Assembly: GCF_000828635.1 (NCBI RefSeq) | Contig: NZ_AP012547.1 | Coordinates: 3,286,001-3,350,000 of the forward strand | DNA from: Sulfuritalea hydrogenivorans sk43H | GTDB taxonomy: Bacteria; Pseudomonadota; Gammaproteobacteria; Burkholderiales; Rhodocyclaceae | Direction of reading: 5' to 3' | Length of the DNA: 64,000 nt | Shown here: in pieces, positions 1-9,474 of the stretch | Layout: each line of letters starts with the position of its first letter | How positions within the stretch are numbered: the stretch's first letter is position 1 | The notes under the pieces: generated by a model | Databases searched by the model: none | What the model was told of the DNA's origin: nothing | The model's input: only the letters and a program-made list of their open reading frames with translations | Program-made: the position numbers and the translations under genes

Positions 1-980
1 TAGGTGGAGTGGTAGATCGGATCGCGGCGCATGGTGATGCGCTCGACCGTGAACACCGGAAACTCGGCCACCTCGTTGTAATAGCCGGTGTGGTCGCCGA
101 AAGGGCCTTCCGCCGCGGTCTCGCCGGGATTGATGAAACCTTCGAGGACGATCTCGGCGGAACCCGGCACCTGCAAGTCGGAGCCGAGGCATTTCACCAC
201 TTCCGTCTTGGCGCCGCGCAGCAAGCCGGCGAACTGGTATTCGGACAAGCTGTCGGGCACCGGCGTCACCGCCGCCAGAATCGTCGCCGGATCGGCGCCG
301 ATCACCACGGCAACCGGGAAGGGTTGGCCCGGGTTCTGCGCACAGTGGTCGCGGTAATCCAGCGCGCCACCGCGATGCGCGAGCCAGCGCATGATGACCT
401 TGTTCGGGCCGATGATCTGCTGGCGATAGATGCCGAGGTTCTGCCGCGACTTGTTCGGCCCGCGCGTGACGACCAGGCCCCAGGTGATCAGCGGTGCGGC
501 GTCGCCCGGCCAGCAGGTCTGCACCGGCAAACGCGCGAGGTCGACGTCCTTGCCTTCCCATGCGATGTCCTGGCAAGGCGCCGAACCCAGCAGCTTCGGC
601 GCCATGTTGAGCACCTGCTTCAGCACCGGCAGCTTTTCCCAGGCATCCTTCAATCCCTTGGGCGGCTCCGGCTCCTTGAGGTAGGCCAGCAGCGTGCCGA
701 CGTCGCGCAGGCGGGTTTTCCAGTCGGCATCGGCCTTGTCCTCGCCCTCCGCGGCAGCGATGCCGAGCGCCACCCGGCGCGGTGTGCCGAACAGGTTGGC
801 CAGCACCGGCATCGAATGTCCCTTCGGCTTCTCGAACAGCAGCGCCGGCCCGCCGGCGCGCAGAACGCGATCGGCAATCTCGGTCATTTCCAGGCAGGGA
901 TCGACCTCGACCGCAATGCGCTTGAGTTCGCCCAGCGCTTCCAGCTGGGCAATGAAGTCACGCAGATCAAAATATCTCAT
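1..980 (-). CDS. ubiD: UbiD, 3-octaprenyl-4-hydroxybenzoate carboxy-lyase (3' end outside window)
   Basis: Decarboxylates the prenylated 4-hydroxybenzoate intermediate of ubiquinone biosynthesis, using prenylated FMN supplied by a UbiX partner. The frame opens at the ATG at 980 ([10 protein letters not shown]) and stays open to the window edge, giving about 326 residues; family members are near 490, so roughly the last third is missing. UbiD-type stretches are visible throughout, such as [28 protein letters not shown] and [18 protein letters not shown]. ubiA lies 2 kb away on the same strand, so the pathway genes are near each other, but a hybrid kinase on the opposite strand separates them. 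The assignment is firm; only the C-terminus is unseen. Confidence 0.93.
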   Translation of the reverse strand, partial: MRYFDLRDFIAQLEALGELKRIAVEVDPCLEMTEIADRVLRAGGPALLFEKPKGHSMPVLANLFGTPRRVALGIAAAEGEDKADADWKTRLRDVGTLLAYLKEPEPPKGLKDAWEKLPVLKQVLNMAPKLLGSAPCQDIAWEGKDVDLARLPVQTCWPGDAAPLITWGLVVTRGPNKSRQNLGIYRQQIIGPNKVIMRWLAHRGGALDYRDHCAQNPGQPFPVAVVIGADPATILAAVTPVPDSLSEYQFAGLLRGAKTEVVKCLGSDLQVPGSAEIVLEGFINPGETAAEGPFGDHTGYYNEVAEFPVFTVERITMRRDPIYHST

Positions 981-1032
981 GGGAAGGAGCCAGACATAAT
1001 TTTTGATTCTAACCGCCCGCACCCATCCTGGA

Positions 1033-1058
1033 AAAGTCGGCGCCCGCGACACGGCGTC
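1033..1058 (+). repeat. Dispersed 26-bp motif, copy 1
   Basis: Intergenic copy in the 152-bp gap between the divergent ubiD and hybrid-kinase starts. It begins AAAGTCGGCGC and ends ACACGGCG, with two mismatches (CC for TG) to the window consensus. Nothing else was recognised in this gap. Confidence 0.55.
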
Positions 1059-1132
1059 GCGGCGCCCCCCTGTTGGCGGTTTGTCGACTAAAGTGTTGCC
1101 ACCTTCCAATCCCGACTTGCCGGCAACGCACG

Positions 1133-2926
1133 ATGTCCCGCGAATTCCGTTCAGAAGAAGAGCGCGTAGCCGTCCAGGCCGAGCAGATCAAGGCATTTTT
1201 CCGCGAGACCAACGACCAGAACATCGCCGGCGCCCTGGTACTGAGCCTGCTCGTCTACATGGTGCACGACGGCATCCCGGCGTGGACATGGCTGCCGCCG
1301 CTGCTTGCCCTGTATCTGGTCACGCTGGTCCGCGCATGGCTGGTCTGGCAGTATCGCCAGTCACCGGGCCGCCGCGACACGGCAGCCTGGGGGCGCGGCC
1401 AGGACATCACCGGCGGGCTGGCGGGAATCTGCTGGGGCGTGGCCAATACCGCCATGCTGGCGCACTTGCCCACCGAATCCCAACTGGTGATCCTGACCGT
1501 GATCACGGTGGTGGCTTCAAGCAGCGGTTCCGAAGGCTTTTCCTACGTGCCGCCGTCGCGGGCCTTCATCCTCGCTTCGCTCGGCCCGCCGACGATCTGG
1601 CTGCTGATCGCCGGCGGCCGCCTGCACGTCGTCCTGGCGCTGATGCTGCTCGTGTTCCTGCCGATGACGATATGGCAGGCACAAAAGCGCAACCGGATAT
1701 TCATCGAAGCCCAGCAACTGCGCTTTCGCAACGAGGCGCTGGCCAGGGAACTGACGCAGCAGCGCGACATGGCGGAACAGGCCTACCGCACCAAGGCCCG
1801 TTTCCTCGCCGCCGCCAGCCATGACCTGCGCCAGCCGATGCAGGCCCTTTCGATCTTTCACGAGCTGCTGCGCCACGAACCGCAGACGCCGCGCGGCGCG
1901 GAACTGCTTGCCAGCGCGGAGCAGTCGGCCGAGGCCATGAACAAGCTGCTCAACGCCCTGCTCGACGTATCCAAGCTCGACGCCAATGTCATCAAGGCGG
2001 ATTCCCGCCCGTTCGCGGTGCAGACCCTGCTGACCGAGATGGCCAACGAATTCCTGCCGATTGCCGAGCGCAAGGGAATCCGGCTGCACGTCATGCCCTG
2101 TTCCGCCATCGTCGTCAGCGACCCGACGCTGCTCGGCCAGGCGCTGCGCAACCTGCTGTCGAATGCGATCCGCTATACACCGTCCGGGCGCGTCCTCGTG
2201 GGCTGCCGGCGCCGCCGGGGCCGGCTGGTGATCGAAGTGATCGACACCGGCATCGGCATCGCCGGCGACCAGCACTCGGCAATCTTCGGCGAGTTCTACC
2301 AGGTCAACAACAAGGCCCGGGAACGCCAGCAGGGCATCGGCCTCGGCCTGTCCATCGTCGAGCGCGTGCTGCGCCTGCTCGACCATCCGCTGACGCTGCG
2401 TTCCGAACCGGAACGGGGCTCCTGCTTTGCCGTGTCGGTGCCGCTGGCCGTGGCGGCGGACGGACCGATGCGGGCGCTGCCCGGACCGGAACCGGTCCCT
2501 GCCGGCAACAGTCTCAGCGGACGGCGGATACTGATGATCGACGACGAGGAGGCCATCCGCAACGGGATGGGCGCCCTGCTGCAGGACTGGGGGTGCCAGG
2601 TAATGACGGCCGGCTCCATCGCGGAGGCACTGGCCCGGATCGATGCCGGCGAATCGACGCTCGATGCGGTCATCTCGGACATGGGCCTGCCGGGCCCCGG
2701 CAGCGGCATCGATGCCATCGCCGCGATCCGCGAACGCCACGGCAACCGGCTGCCGGCACTCCTGGTCACCGGCGATACGAGCAAGTCGGCAATGCAGGCC
2801 GCCAGGGAGGCCGACCTCATCATGCTGCACAAGCCCATCAAGCCGGCACGACTGCGCGCCGCACTGACCGAAGTCATCGCGGCGAACCGCAACGAACATC
2901 AGGGCAGCGAACAGGCGCTATCCTGA
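1133..2926 (+). CDS. Hybrid sensor histidine kinase with C-terminal receiver domain
   Basis: Membrane signalling kinase of 597 residues. The N-terminus carries several hydrophobic segments (about residues 30-70 and 95-180), followed by a coiled linker, a HisKA domain with phospho-acceptor His230 in [14 protein letters not shown], and a HATPase domain with [19 protein letters not shown] and [11 protein letters not shown] receiver domain (about 470-590) follows, with acidic pocket MIDDEEA and acceptor Asp in ISDMGLPG. The ASHDLRQP type of H-box is common in proteobacterial hybrid kinases with a NahK-like core. The open frame extends 20 codons upstream, but the ATG at 1133 (MSREFRSEE) gives a normal N-terminus; no strong ribosome site is visible. 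Convergent with ubiA, 11 bp apart. The signal and phosphorelay partner are unknown. Confidence 0.88.
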   Translation: MSREFRSEEERVAVQAEQIKAFFRETNDQNIAGALVLSLLVYMVHDGIPAWTWLPPLLALYLVTLVRAWLVWQYRQSPGRRDTAAWGRGQDITGGLAGICWGVANTAMLAHLPTESQLVILTVITVVASSSGSEGFSYVPPSRAFILASLGPPTIWLLIAGGRLHVVLALMLLVFLPMTIWQAQKRNRIFIEAQQLRFRNEALARELTQQRDMAEQAYRTKARFLAAASHDLRQPMQALSIFHELLRHEPQTPRGAELLASAEQSAEAMNKLLNALLDVSKLDANVIKADSRPFAVQTLLTEMANEFLPIAERKGIRLHVMPCSAIVVSDPTLLGQALRNLLSNAIRYTPSGRVLVGCRRRRGRLVIEVIDTGIGIAGDQHSAIFGEFYQVNNKARERQQGIGLGLSIVERVLRLLDHPLTLRSEPERGSCFAVSVPLAVAADGPMRALPGPEPVPAGNSLSGRRILMIDDEEAIRNGMGALLQDWGCQVMTAGSIAEALARIDAGESTLDAVISDMGLPGPGSGIDAIAAIRERHGNRLPALLVTGDTSKSAMQAAREADLIMLHKPIKPARLRAALTEVIAANRNEHQGSEQALS

Positions 2927-2937
2927 GCGCCCGATCA

Positions 2938-3837
2938 TCAGCCGGCCAGCCACGGCTGCAGATTGAGCTCGGCGACGATGCCGGCGAAGATCGCCGCGCC
3001 GAACCAGTTGTTGTGGCGGAAGGCGGCGAAGCAGCCTTCGCGATTGCGCTTCCGGATCAGGGTGTAGTGATAGCCCGCCAGCGCGGCGGCGGCGACCAGG
3101 CCGGCGTAATACGGGGCGCCGAAATGCAACTGCCAGCCGACCGCCGCCAGGATGCCAAGCGTGGCCGCGTAGCAGAGCATCACCGCCACGACGTCGAAGC
3201 GGCCGAAGGTGATGGCGGCCGTGCGGATGCCGATCTTGAGGTCATCCTCGCGATCGACCATGGCGTATTCGGTATCGTAGGCCAGCGCCCAGAAAATGTT
3301 GGCGACCAGCATCGTCCAGCCGATCATGCCGACTTCGCCGGTCACGGCGGCGAATGCCATCGGGATGCCGAAGCCGAACGCCACGCCGAGGTAAGCCTGC
3401 GGCAGGAAGAAGAAGCGCTTGGTGAAGGGATAGCTGGCAGCAAGGAACAGCGCGATCAGCGCCAGCCACCAGACCTGGCGGAAGATCGGCAGCACCAGCA
3501 GGAAGGCGCAGAACGCCAGCACCGCGGCCAGTATCAGCGCCTCGCGGACGGACACCGCGCGCGCCGCCAGCGGCCGGTTCCTGGTGCGCTCAACATGCGG
3601 ATCGAAATCGCGGTCGGCATAGTCGTTGATCACGCAACCGGCGGAACGCATCAAGAGCGTACCCAGCGCGAAAATCCAGACCAGCAGCCAGTGCGGCCGC
3701 CCACTGGTCGCAATCCACAGCGCCCAGAGCGTCGGCCACAGCAGCAGCAGCGTGCCGATCGGCTTGTCCAGCCGCATCAGCTTTTCGTAGAGGTCGAGGC
3801 GTTGCCTTAGTTTTATGAGAGATTCGGCGAAGGTCAT
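2938..3837 (-). CDS. ubiA: UbiA, 4-hydroxybenzoate polyprenyltransferase
   Basis: Integral membrane enzyme that attaches the polyprenyl tail to 4-hydroxybenzoate, the step before UbiD in ubiquinone synthesis. The 299-residue length matches the family (about 290). Both Asp-rich motifs that bind Mg-prenyl diphosphate are present: [13 protein letters not shown] near residue 70 and [12 protein letters not shown] near residue 190. Hydrophobic helices alternate along the protein, including [15 protein letters not shown] near the start. It is convergent with the hybrid kinase. The 3' end is close to the kinase stop, with no room for a separate terminator. Confidence 0.95.
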   Translation of the reverse strand: MTFAESLIKLRQRLDLYEKLMRLDKPIGTLLLLWPTLWALWIATSGRPHWLLVWIFALGTLLMRSAGCVINDYADRDFDPHVERTRNRPLAARAVSVREALILAAVLAFCAFLLVLPIFRQVWWLALIALFLAASYPFTKRFFFLPQAYLGVAFGFGIPMAFAAVTGEVGMIGWTMLVANIFWALAYDTEYAMVDREDDLKIGIRTAAITFGRFDVVAVMLCYAATLGILAAVGWQLHFGAPYYAGLVAAAALAGYHYTLIRKRNREGCFAAFRHNNWFGAAIFAGIVAELNLQPWLAG

Positions 3838-3974
3838 GCGCCGATTTTACCGGCAGTCGCCGCGGCAGCCCAGCGAGGCATGTCCCTGGGACAAGCCACG
3901 GACAAGCGAAAGTCGGCGATATTGTGATCGGCGGGTAAGATCAGGCAATTTCATGAAACGCGCTTCCCGTTTTA

Positions 3975-3991
3975 TTTAAGGATGGCTTAAG
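3975..3991 (+). promoter_or_regulatory. PmrA/QseB-like direct-repeat box upstream of the response regulator
   Basis: TTTAAG, 5 bp, CTTAAG: a tandem half-site with 11-bp period, the form known for PmrA (BasR) and similar to QseB sites. Eleven bp further lies CACCAT (4003-4008), a weak -10. A start point 6-7 nt after it falls at about 4015, the regulator's ATG. This suggests autoregulation and a nearly leaderless mRNA. The 3838-4014 gap holds no gene. Confidence 0.7.
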
Positions 3992-4014
3992 ACTGGTTGC
4001 GCCACCATGGTCCA

Positions 4015-4677
4015 ATGCGCCTTCTGCTTGCCGAAGATGACCAGATGATTGGTGAAAGCGTCCAGCGCGGATTGCGCCAGGACGGCTATGCTGTGGACTG
4101 GGTGCGGGATGGCGTTGCCGCCGAGCGCGCCCTGGCGGATCACGGCTACGACCTAGTGCTGCTGGATCTGGGGCTGCCGCGCAAGGACGGCATCCGCCTC
4201 CTGGACGATCTGCGCCGCAGGCAAAACCGGGTTCCGGTGTTAGTCCTTACCGCGCGCGATGCAATAAGTGACCGTGTCAGAGGTCTTGACGCCGGTGCCG
4301 ACGACTACCTCGTCAAGCCCTTCGATTTCGAGGAGCTTTCGGCACGCATTCGTGCATTGATGCGCCGTCAGTCGGGACGGTCCGAACCGGAGGTCCTGAT
4401 CGGTGACCTGCGGGTAAATCTGGCGAGCCATGAGGTCTTCCTCGCCGGAGCACCGGTGGCCTTGTCGGCACGCGAATTTTCCATTCTCAGTGCGCTCCTC
4501 GAACAACCCGGCGTGCCACTTTCCCGTGCTCAGCTGGAGGAAAGCATCTACGGCTGGAACGAAGAGGTGGAGAGCAATGCCGTAGAGGTATATATCCATT
4601 CCCTGCGCCGCAAGCTAGGCGCCGAGTGGATCAGGAACCTGCGTGGAGTGGGTTATCTTGTGCCGCGGCAGCCATGA
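4015..4677 (+). CDS. OmpR/PhoB-family response regulator, QseB/PmrA/TctD subgroup
   Basis: DNA-binding regulator of 220 residues. The receiver domain has acidic residues in LLAEDD, phospho-acceptor Asp51 in LLDLGLP, Thr79 and Lys101 (LVKPF). A winged-helix effector follows from about residue 125, with VEVYIHSLRRKLG and the terminal LRGVGYLV. I chose the ATG at 4015 (MRLLLAEDD) because it is the standard family N-terminus; a TTG at 3997 is possible. No ribosome site precedes the ATG, consistent with a leaderless transcript. The gene overlaps the kinase start by ATGA, so the pair is co-translated. Boxes of the type this subgroup binds occur upstream of it and at three other sites up to 10.15 kb. 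Confidence 0.9.
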   Translation: MRLLLAEDDQMIGESVQRGLRQDGYAVDWVRDGVAAERALADHGYDLVLLDLGLPRKDGIRLLDDLRRRQNRVPVLVLTARDAISDRVRGLDAGADDYLVKPFDFEELSARIRALMRRQSGRSEPEVLIGDLRVNLASHEVFLAGAPVALSAREFSILSALLEQPGVPLSRAQLEESIYGWNEEVESNAVEVYIHSLRRKLGAEWIRNLRGVGYLVPRQP

Positions 4678-5981
4678 CTCCCTCGATACGGCGTCAGCTC
4701 ATCGTTGCACTGCTCGCCACCATCGCGGTCGCCGTGCTGGCTGCCGCCTACGGCAGCTACAGGCTGGCGCGCGCCGAGGTCGATTCGGTCTTCGACTACC
4801 ATCTGAAGCAGATCGCACTATCGCTGCGCGACCATGCGCCGCAAAGCGCGGCACAGCTTCCGGCAGTCGATGATCAACTCGACTTCGTCATACAGGTATT
4901 TACCCGCGACGGCAGCCGGCTTTACGCCTCGCATCAGCATGCAAGCCTGCCCGGCCCGGCACAGCCAGGCTTTTCCACTGTCGACACGGATGATGGCCGC
5001 TGGCGGATCTATGCGATCCAGCTCGCTGACCAGATAGTGCAGGTGGCGCAGCCTACGCGATTGCGCAAGGAAGCTGCGGCGGCGGCGGCATTACGTACCG
5101 TGATCCCGTTTTTGGCGCTTCTGCCAGTACTTGGCGCGCTAATCTGGTGGACGGTTGGCATCGGCCTGGCGCAACTCGACCGCATCGCCCGCGAAGTAAA
5201 GTCCCGCAGTGCCACGGAGCTCGAACCGCTGAACCTGGACGGCGTGCCGGTCGAGGCACAACCGCTGATCGTGGCGCTCAACGATCTGCTGAAACGACAT
5301 CGCGTTTCGCTTGACGCGCAGCGAGCCTTCATCGCCGACGCCGCACACGAGATGCGCACGCCGTTGACTGCCCTGCAACTTCAGGCAACGCTGATCGAGC
5401 GTGCCGGAAATGATGCCGACCGCATCATCGCCGTTGCCGACCTGAAGCGCGGCCTGATCCGCGCAAGCCATGTCGTGCAGCAACTCCTGACACTGGCACG
5501 CGAGGAGCCAGACGGCGACGCCTCGCAAGCGATGACCCGGATCGACCTTGTCGGTCTCGCCAGAATGGCGGTGGCTGACCACCAGGTGCTGGCGGAATCG
5601 CGCGGCATCGACCTCGGGCTTGAAAAGAGTGTCGCCAGCGCTCCCGCCAACGGTGATGCCGCAGCCCTGCGGACGCTTATCGCCAATCTGGTGGAAAACG
5701 CCATTCGCTATACGCCGGGACCCGGCCGCGTTGACATCGGTGTTGCCATCGAGGACGGCCAGCCGCTGCTCACGGTAACCGACAGTGGTCCGGGCATCCC
5801 AGAAGATGAGCGGGAGCGGGTGTTCAATCGCTTCTACCGGCGCGCCGAATCCGCCGAACCAGGAAGCGGGCTGGGACTTGCAATCGTGAAGGTAATTGCC
5901 GACCGGCATGACGCCAAGGTAGAGCTGGGCGACTCACTGCTTGGTGGACTGCAGGTCAGCGTGCGCTTCCCTCCGATTTAA
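4674..5981 (+). CDS. Sensor histidine kinase, QseC/PmrB/TctE-like
   Basis: Partner kinase of the upstream regulator, 435 residues. A transmembrane helix (about 9-27) is followed by a short periplasmic domain (about 30-140), a second helix (about 143-162), a HAMP-like linker, a HisKA domain with His225 in AFIADAAHEMRTPL, and a HATPase domain with LVENAIRYTPG, DSGPGIP and GSGLGLAIVK. This architecture and H-box are typical of the QseC/TctE group. The start at 4674 overlaps the regulator stop (ATGA). The stop codon lies inside the next regulatory box (5978-5994). The periplasmic domain is small with few acidic clusters, so iron sensing as in PmrB cannot be assumed; the signal is unknown. Confidence 0.9.
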   Translation: MTPSIRRQLIVALLATIAVAVLAAAYGSYRLARAEVDSVFDYHLKQIALSLRDHAPQSAAQLPAVDDQLDFVIQVFTRDGSRLYASHQHASLPGPAQPGFSTVDTDDGRWRIYAIQLADQIVQVAQPTRLRKEAAAAAALRTVIPFLALLPVLGALIWWTVGIGLAQLDRIAREVKSRSATELEPLNLDGVPVEAQPLIVALNDLLKRHRVSLDAQRAFIADAAHEMRTPLTALQLQATLIERAGNDADRIIAVADLKRGLIRASHVVQQLLTLAREEPDGDASQAMTRIDLVGLARMAVADHQVLAESRGIDLGLEKSVASAPANGDAAALRTLIANLVENAIRYTPGPGRVDIGVAIEDGQPLLTVTDSGPGIPEDERERVFNRFYRRAESAEPGSGLGLAIVKVIADRHDAKVELGDSLLGGLQVSVRFPPI

Positions 5982-5994
5982 GTCAGCCTTAAGT
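5978..5994 (+). promoter_or_regulatory. PmrA/QseB-like box upstream of the membrane protein/Sel1/SulP genes
   Basis: TTTAAG, TCAGC, CTTAAG overlaps the kinase stop codon. A possible -10, TAAGCT (6005-6010), lies 10 bp downstream. It would drive the 6059-9086 genes. Confidence 0.7.
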
Positions 5995-6058
5995 CAGAGC
6001 CCCCTAAGCTGCAAACATTGACGTCACGGCGTCGATTTGTTTGCAGGAGGTTTTCGTA

Positions 6059-6427
6059 ATGTCGAAGATGCCAGACGGGGCAACGACGAGACAGCTCGCC
6101 GCCGCATTGCCGCGGACAATTTCGACGATGGCCCGAATCGGTCTTTCGGCGCATATTCTGCCGACTGCAGCCACCATGGTCGGCGTCTGCATGACGGTAC
6201 TCTCGATCGGGCGTCTATCGAGTTCCGGCAGGCTGGGCGTCATCATCGACAAGATGCTGGCCATCGACAGCGTGATTTTCCTCGTCAGCGCTGTGCTCTC
6301 TTTCGTCGCCATACGGATTGCAGCCAACACCGACCACATCGAGACCTGGGCAGAAAAACTGTTCCTTCTGGGTCTTTCGCTGTGCGCGGTTGTTGCAGTG
6401 GTAATTGCCTTCGCCATCGACCTATGA
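6059..6427 (+). CDS. Small membrane protein, unknown function
   Basis: A 122-residue protein I do not recognise. The ATG at 6059 is decided by a strong ribosome site, GCAGGAGG at 6043-6050, eight bases upstream. The sequence suggests three membrane segments: about residues 25-50 (IGLSAHILPTAATMVGVCM), 65-85 (AIDSVIFLVSAVLSFVAI) and 98-120 (KLFLLGLSLCAVVAVVIAFA). A soluble polar N-terminus is followed by a short loop. It is the first gene after a PmrA/QseB-like box and the likely head of a transcription unit with the Sel1 and SulP genes, so it probably acts in the same envelope response. Confidence 0.8.
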   Translation: MSKMPDGATTRQLAAALPRTISTMARIGLSAHILPTAATMVGVCMTVLSIGRLSSSGRLGVIIDKMLAIDSVIFLVSAVLSFVAIRIAANTDHIETWAEKLFLLGLSLCAVVAVVIAFAIDL

Positions 6428-6458
6428 TCGGCCATAGCGAGGAAATCGGAAGCAGGCC

Positions 6459-7358
6459 ATGAGAAGGGAATTCGCCTGGATAGCGATGCCCTTGGTCATG
6501 GCCCTGTGCGCTAGCCGGTGCTGGGCGCTCAGCTCGGAGGATCTGGCGCTGGTCGCTTCGGCCGCTGAACGAGGAAGTGCCGCCTCCCAGGTCCTGCTGG
6601 CCGTCGCCTGCCTTAATGGTGACGGCGGACTGGCACGCGATCCGGCCAGGGCTGCCTACTGGTTCGAGCAGGCAGCGATCCAGGGCAACGCCTATGCCGA
6701 GACAAGGCTGGGCGACCTTTATGAGCAGGGACTCGGAATCCCGCCCAACGCAAAACTGGCCTTTGACTGGCGCATCAAGGCCGCCCTGCGTGGCGAAGTC
6801 CCGGCGCAGGTAAAGGTCGGCAGGATGTATCAGGAAGGCATCGGCGTCGGCAAGAACAGCGACCTGGCCGCCCACTGGTTCCGCCGGGCGGCAGCCGAGG
6901 GAAGCACTGAGGCGCACTACCTGCTGGACAGGATCAATCGCTACGGTGGCGATGCCGAGGTGGAAAACGCCGCCGCGCGCACATGGTTCGAAAAGGCCGC
7001 GCGACAGGGATATGAGAGTGCGGCTCTGCTCCTGAACATGATCAGGAGTATCGGTTACCAGATTGACGAAAGCTGGCACAACCGAGCGCCTGATTTGAAA
7101 AAGCTCGCGGAGGATGGCGATCTTGAAGCCGAATATCAACTGGCACGCCATTACGAGAGCGGAACCGGCGGCGCCAGGAAAGATGTCGCGGCGGCGCTTG
7201 GCTGGTATCGGCGCGCCGCCGCTGGCGGGCATCCGATGGCGATGACGACGCTGGAGCAGGTTTATGCCGCAAGCCTTGATGGCTTGAGACGGGATCCGGC
7301 AGCGTCCGCGCGATCGACCGCCCGGACCAACACCGCCCCGTCCACGCACTCCAACTGA
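6459..7358 (+). CDS. Secreted Sel1-repeat (TPR-like) protein
   Basis: A 299-residue protein with an N-terminal signal peptide (about residues 1-24, hydrophobic core WIAMPLVMALCAS, ending at CWA-LSS). The mature part is made of Sel1-like repeats of 36 residues, recognisable by units such as AAYWFEQAAIQGNAYAET, LGDLYEQGLGI, VGRMYQEGIGVGKN and AAHWFRRAAAEG. Sel1 repeats are alpha-alpha scaffolds for protein interactions, often in the periplasm. The last 20 residues are Ser/Thr/Ala-rich and outside the repeats. The ATG at 6459 follows 31 bp after the small membrane protein and precedes the SulP gene by 15 bp, consistent with one transcription unit. No enzymatic motif is visible. Confidence 0.85.
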   Translation: MRREFAWIAMPLVMALCASRCWALSSEDLALVASAAERGSAASQVLLAVACLNGDGGLARDPARAAYWFEQAAIQGNAYAETRLGDLYEQGLGIPPNAKLAFDWRIKAALRGEVPAQVKVGRMYQEGIGVGKNSDLAAHWFRRAAAEGSTEAHYLLDRINRYGGDAEVENAAARTWFEKAARQGYESAALLLNMIRSIGYQIDESWHNRAPDLKKLAEDGDLEAEYQLARHYESGTGGARKDVAAALGWYRRAAAGGHPMAMTTLEQVYAASLDGLRRDPAASARSTARTNTAPSTHSN

Positions 7359-7373
7359 CCCGAACCGAGCGCC

Positions 7374-9086
7374 ATGACCGCCAACCTTGTCAAGCAACTG
7401 CTGCCCTTCCTCAACTGGCCACGCGTCGACGGCAGGTCCCTGTCGCACGACTTCTTTGCCGGAGTCGCCGTCTCCCTGCTGGCAATTCCGCAATCCCTGG
7501 CCTATGCCCAGCTGGCAGGTGTGCCCGCCTATTACGGGCTCTATGCCGCGTTCATTCCGTCGATTGTGGCCGTACTGTTCGGCTCGTCGGCTCTCCTGTC
7601 GACAGGCCCGGTGGCAATGACCTCGTTGCTGACGGCCGCCAGCGTAAGCCATATCACGCCACCGGGCACGGCGGAATTCGTCTCCTACGTGACCCTGCTG
7701 GCACTGCTTTCGGGACTATTCCAGATCGGCTTCGGCCTGGCCCGCGCCGGAGTACTGCTGAATCTGCTGTCGCACCCCGTGTTGATGGGCTTCATCAACG
7801 CCGCCGCGCTGATCATCGCCCTTTCCCAGCTTTCCGCGCTGACCGGCATTGCCGTGCCGCAGACCGACCATTTCCTTGTCGATATCTGGCATGTCCTGTC
7901 GAAGCCGGAGGCGCTGCATGGAATGTCCCTGGCATTTGGCCTGTTCGCCATGCTTCTGCTGTATGGCTTCAGGCGCCTGACCCCCCAGCTCCCCGGCGTG
8001 CTGATCATGGTCATGATCCTCACCGGACTGAGTTACAGCACCAGCTTCGCCGAGCATGGCGGCAGCGTCGTCGGCGTGATTCCCACTGGATTGCCGAGCA
8101 TTTCGGCGCCTGCGATGAGCTGGCGCGCGACCATGGCGCTGTTGCCGGCTGCTTTCGTCATCGCCCTGATCAGCTTCATGGAGGCAATGTCGAGCTCCAA
8201 GGTGATTGCCCTCAAGACGCGAACCGGCTGGGACGAGAACCAGGAACTGATCGGCCAGGGCCTGGCCAAGGTGGTGGCGGCCTTTTGCCACTCGATGCCG
8301 GTCAGCGGTTCGTTTTCCCGTTCGGCACTAAACCTGGCATCAAATGCGAAAACCGGATTTTCGTCGCTGGTGGCCGCCGGATTCGTCCTGATCACGCTGC
8401 TGTATTTCACGCCGCTGCTGTACCACCTGCCAAAGCCCGCACTGGCAGCCATGATCGTCCTTGCGGTGGCCAACCTGATCGACCTTTCCGCCTTGCGTCA
8501 TGCCTGGCAGGCCGGCCGCGACGACGGCATCGCCGCAGCGCTAACCTTTTTCGCCACCCTGGTCTTCGCGCCCAATATCCAGAACGGAATTCTGACCGGA
8601 ATCATCTTCTCGCTCTGTGCATTCATTTATAGTCGCATGTCGCCACGGGTTGTTCTGCTCGGGCGCCGTGCCGACGGAACGCTGCTTGACGCCGGGCATG
8701 ACGGCTTGCCCGTGCTGCATCCGAAGATTGCGGCGCTGCGTTTCGACGCGACACTTTTTTTCGCCAATGTCTCATTCTTCGAGGATGCAATCCTGAAGCT
8801 GGAGCGAGAGAACCCGCAACTCGAATACATCCTGGTGGCAGCAAGCGGCATCAATCATATCGATGCGTCGGCCATCGAAATGCTGCGCCGACTGGTTCGC
8901 CGCCTGCACGAATGCGGGATCACGCTGGCGTTCAGCAACACCAAACGGCAGGTTCTCGACGTTATCGAGCGCACTGGCCTCGCCGCGGAGGTCGGCGAGG
9001 CGAACATCTTCGGTTCCGAGGACGCGGCGTTGAACGCGCTGCTATCCCGGCTCGACATGGACAGGGCTAGTGGCGCAGCCGCTTGA
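7374..9086 (+). CDS. SulP-family anion transporter with STAS domain
   Basis: Inner-membrane permease of 570 residues in the SulP/SLC26 family, which moves sulfate, bicarbonate or dicarboxylates. The N-terminal family signature LAIPQSLAYAQLAGVPAYYGLYAAF (residues 38-62) is intact. About eleven further hydrophobic segments run to residue 415, then a STAS domain (about 440-555) with ASGINHIDASAIEML, the conserved loop after its first strand. Substrate cannot be told from sequence. It lies downstream of a PmrA/QseB-like box in the same unit as the Sel1 gene. Its last 20 bp overlap the 3' end of the OmpA-family gene on the other strand, so the two transcripts converge. Confidence 0.9.
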   Translation: MTANLVKQLLPFLNWPRVDGRSLSHDFFAGVAVSLLAIPQSLAYAQLAGVPAYYGLYAAFIPSIVAVLFGSSALLSTGPVAMTSLLTAASVSHITPPGTAEFVSYVTLLALLSGLFQIGFGLARAGVLLNLLSHPVLMGFINAAALIIALSQLSALTGIAVPQTDHFLVDIWHVLSKPEALHGMSLAFGLFAMLLLYGFRRLTPQLPGVLIMVMILTGLSYSTSFAEHGGSVVGVIPTGLPSISAPAMSWRATMALLPAAFVIALISFMEAMSSSKVIALKTRTGWDENQELIGQGLAKVVAAFCHSMPVSGSFSRSALNLASNAKTGFSSLVAAGFVLITLLYFTPLLYHLPKPALAAMIVLAVANLIDLSALRHAWQAGRDDGIAAALTFFATLVFAPNIQNGILTGIIFSLCAFIYSRMSPRVVLLGRRADGTLLDAGHDGLPVLHPKIAALRFDATLFFANVSFFEDAILKLERENPQLEYILVAASGINHIDASAIEMLRRLVRRLHECGITLAFSNTKRQVLDVIERTGLAAEVGEANIFGSEDAALNALLSRLDMDRASGAAA

Positions 9087-9474
9087 TGCGGATTTCAACG
9101 CGGCGCATTGGCAAATCGTTGCGATCCATGTGTTCATCGCCATAGCTCGTCCCGCGAATCCGGTTGGCGGGGAAACCCAGCGATACCAGATGATGGCTGA
9201 CGTCATCGACGCGGCGTTGGGCCAGGGCGAGATTGAGTTCGCGGCTTCCCTGGTCATCGGCATAGGCCTCAAGACTGATCCATTTGCCCTCGCCGGATTT
9301 CGCATCGGCTGACAGCTGTTCGAGTGTCGGCAGATCTGCCGCCGCAACACTGTCTTCTCCGGGTGAAAATACTATGACGACATCCGGGCTTGGCCGGTCG
9401 GCTGCAAGAACCCCGCCGGTTGTCAGCAGCAGACCAAGCCCGGCATTCAACAGGCACCGCACTAAAGGCGACAT
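9067..9474 (-). CDS. OmpA-family peptidoglycan-binding-like periplasmic protein
   Basis: A 135-residue protein with a signal-peptide-like start (MSPLVRCLLNAGLGLLLTTGGVLAAD) and one OmpA C-terminal domain: ISLEAYADDQGSRELNLALAQRR, then GFPANRIRGTSYGDE and RRVEIRI. OmpA domains bind meso-diaminopimelate in peptidoglycan. The start at 9474 is chosen because the codon overlaps the stop of the upstream Pal-like gene as TGATG, indicating translational coupling; the frame continues upstream but only inside that gene. The domain is shorter than usual and some peptidoglycan-contact positions are not obvious, so binding may be weak. It converges with the SulP gene. Confidence 0.8.
   Translation of the reverse strand: MSPLVRCLLNAGLGLLLTTGGVLAADRPSPDVVIVFSPGEDSVAAADLPTLEQLSADAKSGEGKWISLEAYADDQGSRELNLALAQRRVDDVSHHLVSLGFPANRIRGTSYGDEHMDRNDLPMRRVEIRIKRLRH

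Noticed and set aside
9-1091. Long open frame on the plus strand opposite ubiD
   Set aside because: Antisense to a clear UbiD protein; an effect of high GC in the third position.
3910-3936. Dispersed motif copy before the two-component genes
   Set aside because: Starts AAAGTCGGCG but the rest does not fit.
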